Below, piece after piece: positions 53,809-63,998 of a stretch of 64,000 bases of DNA. How positions within the stretch are numbered: the stretch's first letter is position 1; each line of letters starts with the position of its first letter. The notes below the pieces were generated by a model, which was given only the letters and a program-made list of their open reading frames with translations, ran no database searches and was not told where the DNA came from. This DNA comes from Rhodococcus sp. PAMC28707 (lineage in GTDB: Bacteria > Actinomycetota > Actinomycetes > Mycobacteriales > Mycobacteriaceae), in contig NZ_CP039253.1 in the NCBI RefSeq assembly GCF_004795915.1, positions 3,933,501 through 3,997,500 of the forward strand, written 5' to 3'. The translations under genes and the position numbers were made by a program.

Positions 53809-54456
53809 ATGACGAGTAGCGGCGTGCGTTCAGCGCGTACTGCGGGGACGCGCGAGTCGATCTTGCTGATGGCGGAACGACTGTATGCCGAGCATGGACT
53901 TCATTCGGTGTCCAACCGGCAGGTGAGCGAGGCTGCAGGGCAAGGCAACAACGCGGCGGTCGGGTACCACTTCGGTACGAAGGCGGACCTCGTACGCGCG
54001 ATCGTCGAACGTCATTCGGTCGTGATCGAGGAGAATCGGGCCACGCTCGTGCTTCGAAACGGGGATTCGGAGAGGCTTCGCGACTGGGTCTCGTGCCTCA
54101 TCGCGCCGTACACCGATCACTTGGCGACGTTGGGACAACCCAGCTGGTATGCGCGATGTGCAGTCCAGATCATTACCGATCCAACGCTGCGGCCGGTGAT
54201 GTACGAAAAGGCAGGGGTGTCGTCTTCGCTGAGTAAGACCCTCCTCGGCCTCCATGGATGCCTACCGGATCTACCGGCAGAGGTACGTCGAGCACGTAGC
54301 GACATGGCCCGAAATATGATGATGCACATCTGCGCCGAGAAAGAACTCGAATTTGCACAGCATCCCGAGCGTCCACCGAACTGGGCCGACTGCGGAACCG
54401 ATCTTATCGACGCCACGGTAGGCATCTGGCAGGCCCCGGTATCGCCGCGACGCTGA
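53809..54456 (+). CDS. TetR family transcriptional regulator
   Basis: 215 residues. The HTH is clear (ESILLMAERLYAEHGLHSVS then NRQVSEAAGQGNNAAVGYHF, GTKADLVRAIVERHS). The C-terminal ligand domain is not assignable. GCGGAGGGG precedes the ATG. It lies on the same strand, 70 bases upstream of a leader ORF and the FAD monooxygenase, so it may regulate that gene as EthR regulates EthA, although EthR is divergent. Confidence 0.9.
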   Translation: MTSSGVRSARTAGTRESILLMAERLYAEHGLHSVSNRQVSEAAGQGNNAAVGYHFGTKADLVRAIVERHSVVIEENRATLVLRNGDSERLRDWVSCLIAPYTDHLATLGQPSWYARCAVQIITDPTLRPVMYEKAGVSSSLSKTLLGLHGCLPDLPAEVRRARSDMARNMMMHICAEKELEFAQHPERPPNWADCGTDLIDATVGIWQAPVSPRR

Positions 54457-54526
54457 CAGAATGAAAAGCGACACGTCGAAATTCCCGGATCCGGGGGAGC
54501 CCGAACCACACGATGGAGTTCTTGCC

Positions 54527-54553
54527 ATGACTGATCTCGCGAACATTTCCTGA
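54527..54553 (+). CDS. 8-residue leader peptide MTDLANIS coupled to the monooxygenase
   Basis: GGAG (54515-54518) lies eight bases before ATG 54527. The frame ends at TGA 54551-54553, which overlaps the monooxygenase ATG by one base (TGATG). The monooxygenase has no ribosome site of its own, so translation of the leader probably delivers ribosomes to it. Confidence 0.55.
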   Translation: MTDLANIS

Positions 54554-55998
54554 TGACCACGACAGTCGACGTCCTCATCATCGGGGCGGGCCTTTCCGGA
54601 ATCGGTGCCGCGCATCATCTTCGGTCCACCCTGCCGCGAAAGAGCTACGCCATCCTCGAGAGCCGTGGCGCGATCGGCGGAACGTGGGATCTGTTCAGGT
54701 ATCCGGGTATTCGATCCGACTCCGACATGTACACCCTTGGCTACAATTTTCGCCCCTGGGTGGGCGACAAATCCATCGCCGACGGCGCGTCCATCCGCGA
54801 GTACATCGAGGACACTGCGCGTGAAGCCGGGATCGACCGACATATTCGGTTTCATCACACAGTGGTGTCGGCCGAATGGTCCACTGCGACCTCCACATGG
54901 ACGGTCGAGGCAAAGGTGGGTGAATCAGGCGAGGTTGCAGTGTTCAATGCCTCGTTCTTGATGTGTTGCAGCGGTTACTACGACTATGCACAGGGGTTCA
55001 CGCCGGATTTCGACGGCCTCGACGACTTCGGCGGAACCGTAGTACATCCGCAGTTGTGGCCAGAGGATTTGGACTACGCCGGCAAGAAGATCGTCGTGAT
55101 CGGCAGCGGTGCCACCGCGATCACGTTGGCGCCGACCCTCGCCCGTGACGCCGAACACGTGACGCTCCTCCAGCGCTCACCCAGCTACATCATGTCGTTG
55201 CCGTCCAAGGATCCGATTGCACTGGCGTTGCGCAAGTACTTGCCGTCACGGGTGGCCTACGGGGTCACTCGAATGAAGAATGCCGTCACCTCGATCGGGA
55301 TGTACGTGCTGTGTCAGCGCTACCCGAACTTCATGAAGGGACGGATTCGCAAACTTCAGGAGGGCTGGTTACCCGACGGCTACGATCTCGCCACCCACTT
55401 CACACCGAAATACGATCCTTGGGATCAACGGCTCTGCCTCGTTCCCGACAGCGATCTGTTCACGGCTATCGGAGAGGGAAAGGTAGACGTCGTCACCGAC
55501 CACATCGAGCACTTCACCGAGAAAGGGATCGCGCTGACGTCGGGGGAGAATCTCGACGCCGACATCGTCATCACTGCGACGGGTCTCAATCTCGTCGCCC
55601 TCGGCAATGTCGCTCTGCGGGTCGACGGCAAGAAGATCGACATCACCGAGTCGATGGCCTACAAGGGCATGATGCTCACTGATGTGCCCAACTTCGCCTT
55701 CGTCATCGGGTACACCAACGCCTCGTGGACTCTCAAGGCCGATCTGGTGTGCGACTACATCGCGCGGCTTCTCGCATACATGGACAGCAAGGGCTACCGG
55801 GAAGTCCGCCTCGAACGCGATGTGACCGTCGGGGAGGAACCGTTTCTGGATTTCGCTGCCGGCTACGTTCTGCGTTCGGTCGACACCTTTCCCAAGCAAG
55901 GTTCGGTTGCACCGTGGCGCCTGCGGATGAACTATTTCAGAGACCTTCCCTCGCTGCGCTACGGCAAACTCGTCGACGACAACATGCGAATGCGCTGA
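54553..55998 (+). CDS. FAD-dependent monooxygenase (EthA-like Baeyer-Villiger type)
   Basis: 481 residues. An N-terminal FAD fold (VDVLIIGAGLSGIGAAHHL), then SRGAIGGTWDLFRYPGIRSD then SDMYTLGYNF (the EthA-type signature), a second Rossmann motif (IVVIGSGATAITLAPTLA), and the C-terminal FGxATGxxxVAL-like VITATGLNLVALGN. This class oxidises ketones to esters and activates thioamide prodrugs in mycobacteria. It needs FAD and NADPH. Confidence 0.9.
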   Translation: MTTTVDVLIIGAGLSGIGAAHHLRSTLPRKSYAILESRGAIGGTWDLFRYPGIRSDSDMYTLGYNFRPWVGDKSIADGASIREYIEDTAREAGIDRHIRFHHTVVSAEWSTATSTWTVEAKVGESGEVAVFNASFLMCCSGYYDYAQGFTPDFDGLDDFGGTVVHPQLWPEDLDYAGKKIVVIGSGATAITLAPTLARDAEHVTLLQRSPSYIMSLPSKDPIALALRKYLPSRVAYGVTRMKNAVTSIGMYVLCQRYPNFMKGRIRKLQEGWLPDGYDLATHFTPKYDPWDQRLCLVPDSDLFTAIGEGKVDVVTDHIEHFTEKGIALTSGENLDADIVITATGLNLVALGNVALRVDGKKIDITESMAYKGMMLTDVPNFAFVIGYTNASWTLKADLVCDYIARLLAYMDSKGYREVRLERDVTVGEEPFLDFAAGYVLRSVDTFPKQGSVAPWRLRMNYFRDLPSLRYGKLVDDNMRMR

Positions 55999-56191
55999 CT
56001 GGTGATTCCTCACCGATCTCACCGATGCGATCGGTGAGGTAACACGAAGCCGACACAACGCGATTGGTTATTCGAACGTTACTCGAGGTGCGGCATTTCG
56101 AGTGGATAGCCGGGCTGTGACCTGGCAGCATTCAATCGTGTCTTTCGGGCCGAGTACGTGCCTTGAATCGGTGTGTGGAAGTGGAGCGTTG

Positions 56192-57388
56192 ATGAGGTTC
56201 TCTCGAGGAATTGGGACCGCCGCGGTCGCGATGTTGACTGCAACTATCGTCCTGTCGGGATGCACGACCTCGACCACGGGTTCGACGGCCGCAATCGCTC
56301 CGATCGACTCCAACCCCATCGCCGAACTCATGAAGCCCAAGGTGAGTTCGAGCGTGGCCGATGGGGCAGTCGGATTCTCTCCCGCAGATCCGGTGACCGT
56401 CTCTGTCGCCGACGGCAAGCTCGCGGACGTCACGGTGACAAATTCGGAAGGCGTGCCGATCGAAGGCATCCTCTCTCCCGATGGCCTGACATGGTCCAAT
56501 ATCGAGCAGCTCGAGTACAGCAGCCGGTATCGCGTGCAAGCAGATGCGTACGGAATCGGTGGTGCGACCCGTACGGTCAACAACTTCACGACCAATCAGC
56601 CCGGCAACTTCACCAAGGCCTATGTATTGCCGAACGAGGGTGCGGTCGTCGGTATCGGTCAGCCCGTCGCGGTGCAGTTCGATGAGCCGATTGCCGACAA
56701 ACTCGCAGCACAGAACGCCATTCAGGTCACGACGACGCCTCCCGTCGAAGGCGCGTTCTACTGGGTCAACAGCAAAGAGGTGCGGTGGCGTCCGCAGAAC
56801 TACTGGGCGTCCGGCACTCGCATCGATGTCGCCGTCAACGTCTACGGCCGTGATCTCGGTGACGGCATCTACGGCCAGGAGAACTCGTCGACGTCGTTCA
56901 CGATCGGTGACGCCGTCGTCGCGACCGCAGACGACAACACCAAGCAGGTTACTTTCTCGGTCAACGGACAGAACGTCATGACGATGCCCACCTCGATGGG
57001 GAAGGACAGCACCCCCACCGAAAACGGCGTTTACATCATCGGCGACCGATTCGATCACCTGGTCATGGACTCATCGACCTACGGCGTACCGGTGAATTCG
57101 TCCACCGGCTACCGCACACCCGTCGACTGGGCGACTCGTATGTCCTACAGCGGTATCTTCTTCCACTCTGCGCCCTGGTCGGTGGGCCAACAGGGGAGCT
57201 CCAACACCAGTCACGGTTGTCTCAACCTGAGTCCCGCGAACGCGAAGTGGGTCTACGACAACACCAAGCGTGGCGACATCGTCGTCGTGCAGAACACCGT
57301 CGGCGGCACACTGTCCGGTACCGACGGCCTCGGCGACTGGAACATCCCCTGGGGTGACTGGAAGGCCGGCAACGCCAACTCCATGTGA
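56192..57388 (+). CDS. L,D-transpeptidase lipoprotein (YkuD)
   Basis: 398 residues. The lipoprotein signal is [15 protein letters not shown]. Two immunoglobulin-like domains (about 45-255, with [20 protein letters not shown] and [20 protein letters not shown]) precede the catalytic YkuD domain with [20 protein letters not shown] then [12 protein letters not shown]; the catalytic Cys is in SHGCLN. It cross-links peptidoglycan 3-3 bonds, as mycobacterial Ldt proteins do. Outside the cell membrane. AGTGGAG precedes the ATG. Confidence 0.93.
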   Translation: MRFSRGIGTAAVAMLTATIVLSGCTTSTTGSTAAIAPIDSNPIAELMKPKVSSSVADGAVGFSPADPVTVSVADGKLADVTVTNSEGVPIEGILSPDGLTWSNIEQLEYSSRYRVQADAYGIGGATRTVNNFTTNQPGNFTKAYVLPNEGAVVGIGQPVAVQFDEPIADKLAAQNAIQVTTTPPVEGAFYWVNSKEVRWRPQNYWASGTRIDVAVNVYGRDLGDGIYGQENSSTSFTIGDAVVATADDNTKQVTFSVNGQNVMTMPTSMGKDSTPTENGVYIIGDRFDHLVMDSSTYGVPVNSSTGYRTPVDWATRMSYSGIFFHSAPWSVGQQGSSNTSHGCLNLSPANAKWVYDNTKRGDIVVVQNTVGGTLSGTDGLGDWNIPWGDWKAGNANSM

Positions 57389-57432
57389 GGGGTCAGGGAC
57401 GCCTTGAACAAGGCGTCACCCACCTCATGGAC

Positions 57433-58176
57433 TCAGCGTGCATCCTGGCTTTGGTACCGCGCTGGATCTACTCCCAGCGTCTTCAGATAGGCAACCGGTT
57501 CGACACTCGAGCCGTTGTTTCTGACCTCGTAATGAAGATGGGGTCCGGTCGAGTTGCCGGTGCTGCCGACCTCACCGATCTGATCGCCGGGCGCAACAGT
57601 GTCACCGACGTCGACGTTCATCACGGATTGATGCCCGTAATAGGTCACCGTGTTTCCACTCTTGACCCGGACGAGATTGCCGTAACCATCTCCCGCGTCA
57701 CCTGCTTGTTCGACGGTTCCGCCGTTCACAGCGTAGATCGGGGTGCCAGACGGGGCGGCGAAGTCCACACCCTGGTGGAATTGGCCACCGTTTCCGGTCG
57801 GGTTGTTCCTACTGCCGTAGTTCGAAGAGAGTTCGTAGCTGCGCGCGGGCAATGGCAGCATCGCTCCGCCCAAGCCGACCGACGGGGGAGCGACCTCCAC
57901 TTCGGGAGCGGACGGCGTGCTCGGGTCGGGTGCAGGCCCGAAGTCGGAATCGAGAATTACTGCAGCGACCTCGTTGATCAGCACGCCGGTGGCGTCGAGT
58001 ACGGCTGAGAGAATTGCTGCTCGCTGCTGAGCGTCGGGTTGGGGGATGGGGAGTAGAGGCAAGTCGATGGTCGGCTGCGCCGCCGCTACGGCCGGATCGA
58101 TCAGACCCGCGGAACCGATGCACAACGCCGCCGACAACACCGAACCCGCTATCGCTCTGTGAACTTTTCGACCCAC
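57433..58176 (-). CDS. M23 family peptidoglycan endopeptidase
   Basis: 247 residues from GTG with an AGGAGGCAG ribosome site. A secretion signal (VLSAALCIGSAGLIDPAVAA) and a Pro-rich linker precede the LytM/M23 domain with zinc ligands in FHQGVDFAAPSGTPIYAV and GPHLHYEVRNNG. It cleaves peptide stems or cross-bridges. Convergent with the L,D-transpeptidase gene. Confidence 0.93.
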   Translation of the reverse strand: MGRKVHRAIAGSVLSAALCIGSAGLIDPAVAAAQPTIDLPLLPIPQPDAQQRAAILSAVLDATGVLINEVAAVILDSDFGPAPDPSTPSAPEVEVAPPSVGLGGAMLPLPARSYELSSNYGSRNNPTGNGGQFHQGVDFAAPSGTPIYAVNGGTVEQAGDAGDGYGNLVRVKSGNTVTYYGHQSVMNVDVGDTVAPGDQIGEVGSTGNSTGPHLHYEVRNNGSSVEPVAYLKTLGVDPARYQSQDAR

Positions 58177-58448
58177 TGCAACTGCCTCCTAGTCTCTGCC
58201 CGGCTGGAATTCCCTGATGGGCTTCGAGCGACGGGTGGCGCGTTTCGGGGGCGCGTCGAATCAACGGTGCAAGTCACAGCTTTCACGTCGGTACTTTTCT
58301 TCCCCAAAAGTGCCATTTGCCACCGTACGTCACATGAACCCCATGCGACACTCGAAAGTTGAATTACAACAACGTAATTCGCTACCCGTTCGATGCACTT
58401 CCGTCGCGACTTCGTGATGTCCGTCGAGCAAACGGGTGCAGAACGCAC

Positions 58449-58483
58449 AAAAAAGCCGGCCTCCGTGTGGAGACCGGCTTTCT
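58449..58483 (-). terminator. Terminator of tRNA-His
   Basis: AAAGCCGGCCTCC and GGAGACCGGCTTT form a stem with one mismatch and a GTGT loop. On the minus strand it lies 9 bases after the tRNA CCA end and is followed by T-rich sequence. Confidence 0.85.
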
Positions 58484-58491
58484 TGCTTCTA

Positions 58492-58568
58492 TGGGGTGAG
58501 TGACGGGACTCGAACCCGCGACACCCAGGATCACAACCTGGTGCTCTACCAGCTGAACTACACCCACC
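58492..58568 (-). tRNA. tRNA-His (GTG)
   Basis: A full cloverleaf on the minus strand, with anticodon loop TTGTGAT (anticodon GTG), D-arm GTTCAGCTGGTAGAGCAC, T-arm GCGGGTTCGAGTCCCGT and acceptor GTGGGTG with CACTCAC. The extra G at position -1 faces C73, as is specific for tRNA-His. The CCA end appears encoded (58494-58492). Confidence 0.97.
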
Positions 58569-58653
58569 ATAGCTACCGGACCGAACCCTCACGGGTTCTG
58601 TTTCAGCAGCGATGACAATACTAGCGGTTCGAATCGTTGGTTGCCAATCGGTA

Positions 58654-59256
58654 TCAGGACTGCGTGTCGAGTCCCTCTACAACTGCAGCAATGTCGCTGG
58701 TAGAGGGCCCAGGAGGCGCCACGAACACGGTCTGGCGGTAGTACTTCAGTTCCTTTATGGACTCTTCGATGTCTGCCAACGCACGGTGGGCCAGACCTTT
58801 CGTCGGCTGACCGAAATAGATGCGTGGGTACCACCGACGGGCGAGTTCCTTTATGGAACTGACATCGATCATTCGGTAATGGAGGTAGGTATCGAGGTCA
58901 CCCATATCGCGTGCGATGAAGCCGCGATCGGTGCCGATCGAATTTCCGGCCAGGGGAACTGTCCCGGCAACGGGGACGTGCTCGCGGATATATGCGAGCA
59001 CCTGACGCTGCGCCTCCTCCAGCGTGACCGAAGATGCACGCACCTCCTCGGTCAATCCGGATTTGGCGTGCATCTTCTTCACCACGTCCGGCATCCCGGC
59101 CAGCGCGTCGTCGTCGGCATGAATGACGATGTCGACACCGTCGCCCAATACGTTCAACTCGCTGTCGGTGACGAGCGCCGCAATTTCGATGAGCTTGTCC
59201 TTCGACAAGTCCAGCCCGGTCATTTCACAATCGATCCACACAAGTTTGTCCTGCAC
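58654..59256 (-). CDS. orn: Oligoribonuclease
   Basis: 200 residues from GTG 59256. The DEDDh exonuclease motifs are [20 protein letters not shown] then AALVTD (Exo I), [15 protein letters not shown] (Exo II) and [19 protein letters not shown] (Exo III, with the His). It degrades 2-5-nt RNAs and pGpG. The frame is open further upstream to 59667, but those residues are antisense to the divergent ATPase gene. Standard length for actinobacterial Orn. Confidence 0.96.
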   Translation of the reverse strand: MQDKLVWIDCEMTGLDLSKDKLIEIAALVTDSELNVLGDGVDIVIHADDDALAGMPDVVKKMHAKSGLTEEVRASSVTLEEAQRQVLAYIREHVPVAGTVPLAGNSIGTDRGFIARDMGDLDTYLHYRMIDVSSIKELARRWYPRIYFGQPTKGLAHRALADIEESIKELKYYRQTVFVAPPGPSTSDIAAVVEGLDTQS

Positions 59257-59343
59257 CAGACACACCCTAGTGCGGAGGTCGTCACCGCTAAGGTTTGCGG
59301 TGGTGATCAACCGCGAGATGAGCTGTGTCAAGGAGGACGGAAG

Positions 59344-61092
59344 ATGACGGTCGATCCGAATTCGGCGGGCGGTGGGGTGCCCTCGACGCCCGCGGAGAAG
59401 GCGAAGGCAGCCAAAGCCGTCGCACTCGAAGCAGCCCGAATTGCTCGAGAGGCTGCCGCAGCAGCGGACGCCGCCGAGAAGGAAGCGATCGACGCGGAGG
59501 CAGCCGCAGGCGCGACCGGGACATCCCCGACGGTGAGCGTGACCTCCTCGATCGCAGCGGGGTACGCATCGAACGGCGCAGTGCTCGAGTTGGGATCGGT
59601 GATGCTCGACGGCGTCAGCGACCCGTCGGCTCGCATCGCAATCCCTCTGGCGACACTCAATCGTCATGGTTTGGTGGCCGGCGCTACGGGCACCGGGAAG
59701 ACGAAGACCCTTCAGGGCATCGCCGAACAGCTCTCCGCCGCGGGAGTTCCAGTGGTGATGGCGGACGTGAAAGGTGATCTCTCCGGGTTGTCGGTACCGG
59801 GTGCAGACAACGAGAAGATACGCAGCCGCTCCGTCGACTGCGGAGAATCAGGCTGGGTGCCCACGGGATACCCCGTGGAGTTCCTCTCTCTCGGAACCGG
59901 CGGTATCGGTGTCCCGGTCCGTGCAACGATCACCGCTTTCGGGCCGATCTTGCTCAGTAAAGTGCTGGAGCTGAACAAGACTCAGGAGTCCACCCTGGGC
60001 CTCATTTTTCACTGGGCCGACAAGCAAGGTTTGGCGCTGCTCGATCTCAAGGATCTGCGATCGGTCATCACACACCTGACCTCGGACGAAGGCAAGGCCG
60101 ACCTCAAGGGCATCGGTGGAGTATCGGCGCCGACTGCCGGAGTCATCCTTCGCGAGCTCGTCAATCTCGAGGCCGACGGCGGCGACACCTTCTTCGGCGA
60201 ACCCGAACTCGAGACCGAGGACCTGCTGCGGGTCGACGGCGACGGCGACGGCAAAGGCATTGTGACACTGTTCGAATTGGGTGCTCAGGCGTCGCGACCG
60301 GTCATGTTCTCCACATTTTTGATGTGGGTTCTCGCCGACCTGTTCCAGACGTTGCCCGAAGTGGGGGACATCGACAAGCCCAAACTGGTCTTCATCTTCG
60401 ACGAGGCGCACCTACTGTTCGCCGATGCGTCCAAGGCATTTCGCGAACAGGTCGAACAAACCGTCAAGCTCATCAGATCCAAGGGTGTCGGCGTGATCTT
60501 CTGCACCCAACTACCGACGGACATTCCCAACGAGGTCCTCTCTCAGCTCGGCGCACGAATTCAGCATGCGTTGCGCGCGTTCACACCAGACGATCAGAAG
60601 GCTTTGAACAAGACTGTCCGGACCTATCCCACCACCGATGTCTACGATCTCGAGAAGGCCCTCACTTCACTCGGTACCGGCGAAGCGATTGTGACTGTGC
60701 TTTCCGAGAAAGGTGCCCCGACGCCGGTGGCGTGGACAAAGATTCGTCCACCGCGCTCACTGATGGACACCATCGGCGACGACGCGATCTCGGCCTCGGC
60801 CTCCGCCAGCACGCTGTCCTCGAAATACGGTGCGACGATCGACCGCGACTCCGCCTACGAGCGACTGCAAGCGCGGGTGTCCGATGCCCCGAACACGGAC
60901 CCGGTCCTGGACATACCGCCGCTCCCGGTGGACCTACCGGACTTGCCGCGAGCGGAATCGCAAGGGCCGTCGGCCGCTGAGCGCATCATGGACAATCCGG
61001 CAGTGAAGAGCTTCCTGCGATCGGCGGCGTCCGCGGCAGGTCGCGAGATATCGCGGAGCATCTTCGGTACCGGGCGGCGGCGAAAGCGCTGA
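59344..61092 (+). CDS. HerA-like ATPase (DUF853)
   Basis: 582 residues with GGAGG before the ATG. An Ala/Glu-rich helical N-terminus (about 14-55) is followed by the HAS-barrel and the ATPase domain with Walker [20 protein letters not shown], Walker [14 protein letters not shown] and [15 protein letters not shown] (sensor). It belongs to the DUF853/'helicase HerA-like C-terminal' family, whose role in actinobacteria is unclear. Divergent from orn. Open frame upstream to 58612 is antisense to orn and not part of the gene. Confidence 0.92.
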   Translation: MTVDPNSAGGGVPSTPAEKAKAAKAVALEAARIAREAAAAADAAEKEAIDAEAAAGATGTSPTVSVTSSIAAGYASNGAVLELGSVMLDGVSDPSARIAIPLATLNRHGLVAGATGTGKTKTLQGIAEQLSAAGVPVVMADVKGDLSGLSVPGADNEKIRSRSVDCGESGWVPTGYPVEFLSLGTGGIGVPVRATITAFGPILLSKVLELNKTQESTLGLIFHWADKQGLALLDLKDLRSVITHLTSDEGKADLKGIGGVSAPTAGVILRELVNLEADGGDTFFGEPELETEDLLRVDGDGDGKGIVTLFELGAQASRPVMFSTFLMWVLADLFQTLPEVGDIDKPKLVFIFDEAHLLFADASKAFREQVEQTVKLIRSKGVGVIFCTQLPTDIPNEVLSQLGARIQHALRAFTPDDQKALNKTVRTYPTTDVYDLEKALTSLGTGEAIVTVLSEKGAPTPVAWTKIRPPRSLMDTIGDDAISASASASTLSSKYGATIDRDSAYERLQARVSDAPNTDPVLDIPPLPVDLPDLPRAESQGPSAAERIMDNPAVKSFLRSAASAAGREISRSIFGTGRRRKR

Positions 61093-61121
61093 CGTCCGGC
61101 ATCGTTGTCGGAGGCGGCCTT

Positions 61122-61925
61122 CTACCCGCCGAGCTTCTTGTAGAAGCCTCCGATGATCGGAGCGGAAATTGCACGTGGGCTGTATTGGCCTGCAACGGAC
61201 ATGGCCTTGCTGAGGACTCCCGGCACAACGCGCATTTTGTTCGTGGCGAGCGAATCGAGCGACAACTTCGCGGTGTAGGTGCTGTCGATCCACAGGAAAT
61301 CCGGAACGAGCTTGTCGACGATGGAGGCCTCGGCGGGATCGGGTGTTTCGGTGCGGACGGGCCCGGGGGCCAGGAGCGTGACGTGCACTCCGCTGTCTTT
61401 GAGTTCGAGGCGCAGGGATTCGGAGAATGTGTTGACGAAGGCCTTCGAGGCCGCATAGGTGGCGTTGTTCGGTATTGCCATGTTGCCCGCGGCCGAACCG
61501 GTCATGAGAATCCCGCCGCTGCCGCGCGCGATCATCCCGGGCAGGACGGCGAGCGTAAGATCATGCACCGCAACGGTGTTGAGTTCGACCTGATCGCGCT
61601 CGTACTGGGGGTCCAGCTGCGCGAGGGGACCGAATGTCGCTATTCCTGCGTTGTTGCACAGGATGCTGATCGGCCGTTCGGACAGCTCGGTCGACAGTGC
61701 AGCACGAGCAACACGATCCGCGAGATCGACGACGCGAACCTCGACCGTGACGCCGTGATCGGCGCGAAGCTTCGTCGCGAGCGCTTCGAGCAACTCACCC
61801 CGACGAGCGACGACGACAAGCGAGTGCCCTCGCCTCGCCAACTCGGTGGCAAGGGCCTCTCCGATTCCGGAGGAGGCGCCGGTGACGACGGCACGGGCAT
61901 CAGGGGAAGGACTGGGCAGGCTCAC
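61122..61925 (-). CDS. SDR family NAD(P)-dependent oxidoreductase
   Basis: 267 residues from GTG. TGASSGIGEALATELARRGH (cofactor), NNAG, a Ser in GGILMTGSAAG and the catalytic YAASKAF are all present: a complete classical short-chain dehydrogenase. The C-terminal ~80 residues (DSTYTAKLSLDSLATNKMRV then VPGVLSKAMSVAGQYSPR) resemble the mycobacterial/rhodococcal membrane-associated SDRs. It is transcribed after the 2,4-dienoyl-CoA reductase, possibly in one operon (36 bases apart). Confidence 0.92.
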   Translation of the reverse strand: MSLPSPSPDARAVVTGASSGIGEALATELARRGHSLVVVARRGELLEALATKLRADHGVTVEVRVVDLADRVARAALSTELSERPISILCNNAGIATFGPLAQLDPQYERDQVELNTVAVHDLTLAVLPGMIARGSGGILMTGSAAGNMAIPNNATYAASKAFVNTFSESLRLELKDSGVHVTLLAPGPVRTETPDPAEASIVDKLVPDFLWIDSTYTAKLSLDSLATNKMRVVPGVLSKAMSVAGQYSPRAISAPIIGGFYKKLGG

Positions 61926-61961
61926 GGTGAGACAGGCTAGCGCAGCGACGTCCTCGCCCCG

Positions 61962-63998
61962 TCAGATACTCATCGCAAGCCGGGTGGCCTGCTCGATCGC
62001 GCGTTTGGCGTCGAGTTCGGTGGCGAGGTCCGCGCCCCCGATGACGTGGGTCGTCGTAGCCGATGCGGCCAATTCGTCGACGAGGTCGCGGACGGACTCC
62101 TGGCCTGCGCAGACGACGATGGTGTCCACCGCGAGAGTTCGAGGCCGTTCGTGCTTCTCGCCGAAGGAAATATGTAGACCGTCGTCGTCGATACGTTCGT
62201 AGTTCACGCCCGACAATTCGTGCACGCCCTTGGCCTTCAACGCTGCGCGGTGAACCCAGCCGGTTGTCTTGCCCAGTCCGGCCCCGATCTTTCCGCTCTT
62301 ACGTTGCAGCAGATACACCTCGCGAGGGGACGCGGCCGGAATCGGGGTTGTCAGCGCACCGGGCGCGGCCTCGGGTTCGGTCACGCCCCACTCCTGCTTC
62401 CACTCCTTCACATCGAGCGTCGGCGAAACGTCGGTGGTGAGGAACTCCGATATGTCGACGCCGATACCGCCTGCACCGATCACGGCCACCCTCTTACCGA
62501 CGTGCATGCCCTCTTCGACAACCTCGGCGTAGGACAGGACCGACGGATGGTCGATACCCGGGATGGACGGGATTCGCGGGACTACGCCGGTGGCTACGAC
62601 GACCTCGTCGTATTCGCCGGCGAGGAGCTCGGCTGCAGTGACCTTACGGCCGAGGTGTATCGCAACGTTCTGCTCGCGGAGCGAGTTGGTGAAATACCGA
62701 ATGGTCTCGGCGAACTCTTCTTTGCCGGGGATGAGCGCGGCGATGCCGAACTGCCCGCCGAGTTGCGGGCGTGACTCGAAGAGACTGACTTCGTGGCCAC
62801 GTCGCGCAGATTCGAGAGCCGCGGACAACCCTGCGGGCCCGGCGCCGACGACGGCGATTTTCTTCGTCTTTCGTGCGGGGAGCAACTGCAATTCGATCTC
62901 GCGCCCGGCTCGGGGATTGACCAGGCACGAGACGGTCTTGCGGGCGAACGCGTGGTCGAGGCACGCTTGGTTGCACGCGATGCACGTGTTGATGCTGTCG
63001 GGAGCGTCGGCTTCGGCCTTGCGCACCCAGAACGGGTCGGCGAGCATCGGCCTGGCCATCGAGATCAGCTCGGCGTCCCCGCGCGCAAGAATCGCTTCGG
63101 CTGTCTCCGGCATGTTGATGCGATTGGATGCGGCCACCGGGATCCCGAGGTGTTTGTCGAGTTTTCCTGTGATGTCCACGAACGCGGCGCGCGGTACCGA
63201 GGTGACAATGGTCGGCACCCGCGATTCGTGCCATCCGATATCGGTATTGATCATGTCGACTCCGACCCGCTCCAGCTCCTGCGCGAGTGCGACGATCTCG
63301 TCCCAGCTCTGCCCGCGCTCGACCAGATCGGCCATCGACAGGCGGAACACGACCATGAAGTCAGCACCCACTGCGGCGCGTATCTTCTTTGCTATCTCCA
63401 CCGCTATCCGTCGGCGATTCTCCGGGCTGCCACCCCATTCGTCGCGGCGACGATTGGTTCGCTCGGAGAGGAACTGATTGATGAAATAGCCTTCGCCGCC
63501 CATGATTTCGACACCGTCGTACCCCGCAGACTGTGCCAGTCTCGCGCAGCGTACGTAGTTGCGGATCTGCCATCGAACCCCACGAGAGGTCAGTCTTCTC
63601 GGTCGAAATGGGTTGATGGGAGCCTTGATCGACGACGCCGATACGGAGAAGGGCTGGTAAGAATAGCGGCCGGCGTGCAGGATCTGCAGGGCGATCTTCC
63701 CACCCTCACCATGCACTGCGTCGGTGATGCGTCGGTGCCGTCGGGCCTCGATCCGGTTGGTGAGTTTCGCCCCGAACGGCAACAACCAGCCGGTTCGGTT
63801 CGGTGCATATCCACCGGTGATGATCAGTGCGACGCCACCTCTGGCGCGCTCGGCGAAATACTCGGCGAGCCGGGCGGTGTCGCGGCCGCGGTCCTCGAGT
63901 CCGGTATGCATCGATCCCATGATGACGCGATTCCTCAGCGTCGTCGTGCCGACCTTCAATGGAGACAACAGGATTGGGTATCGTCCGGTTGTGTTCAT
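61962..63998 (-). CDS. fadH: 2,4-dienoyl-CoA reductase, FMN/4Fe-4S/FAD type
   Basis: 678 residues, the full length for the family. The N-terminal TIM barrel of the old-yellow-enzyme type (NPILLSPLKVGTTTLRNRVIMGSMHTGLE-like start) is followed by the cluster-binding motif CIACNQACLDHAFARKTVSC, and then FAD and NADPH domains (VVGAGPAGLSAALESARRGH, VAVIGAGGIGVDISEFL). It reduces 2,4-dienoyl-CoA during oxidation of unsaturated fatty acids. The start lies 2 bases from the window edge, so the ribosome site is not visible. Confidence 0.93.
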   Translation of the reverse strand: MNTTGRYPILLSPLKVGTTTLRNRVIMGSMHTGLEDRGRDTARLAEYFAERARGGVALIITGGYAPNRTGWLLPFGAKLTNRIEARRHRRITDAVHGEGGKIALQILHAGRYSYQPFSVSASSIKAPINPFRPRRLTSRGVRWQIRNYVRCARLAQSAGYDGVEIMGGEGYFINQFLSERTNRRRDEWGGSPENRRRIAVEIAKKIRAAVGADFMVVFRLSMADLVERGQSWDEIVALAQELERVGVDMINTDIGWHESRVPTIVTSVPRAAFVDITGKLDKHLGIPVAASNRINMPETAEAILARGDAELISMARPMLADPFWVRKAEADAPDSINTCIACNQACLDHAFARKTVSCLVNPRAGREIELQLLPARKTKKIAVVGAGPAGLSAALESARRGHEVSLFESRPQLGGQFGIAALIPGKEEFAETIRYFTNSLREQNVAIHLGRKVTAAELLAGEYDEVVVATGVVPRIPSIPGIDHPSVLSYAEVVEEGMHVGKRVAVIGAGGIGVDISEFLTTDVSPTLDVKEWKQEWGVTEPEAAPGALTTPIPAASPREVYLLQRKSGKIGAGLGKTTGWVHRAALKAKGVHELSGVNYERIDDDGLHISFGEKHERPRTLAVDTIVVCAGQESVRDLVDELAASATTTHVIGGADLATELDAKRAIEQATRLAMSI

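Noticed and set aside
53836-54255. Long minus-strand frame opposite the second TetR gene
   Set aside because: Antisense shadow of a clear TetR HTH gene.
58612-59343. N-terminal extension of the HerA-like ATPase frame
   Set aside because: The extension is antisense to orn, and GGAGG precedes the ATG at 59344.
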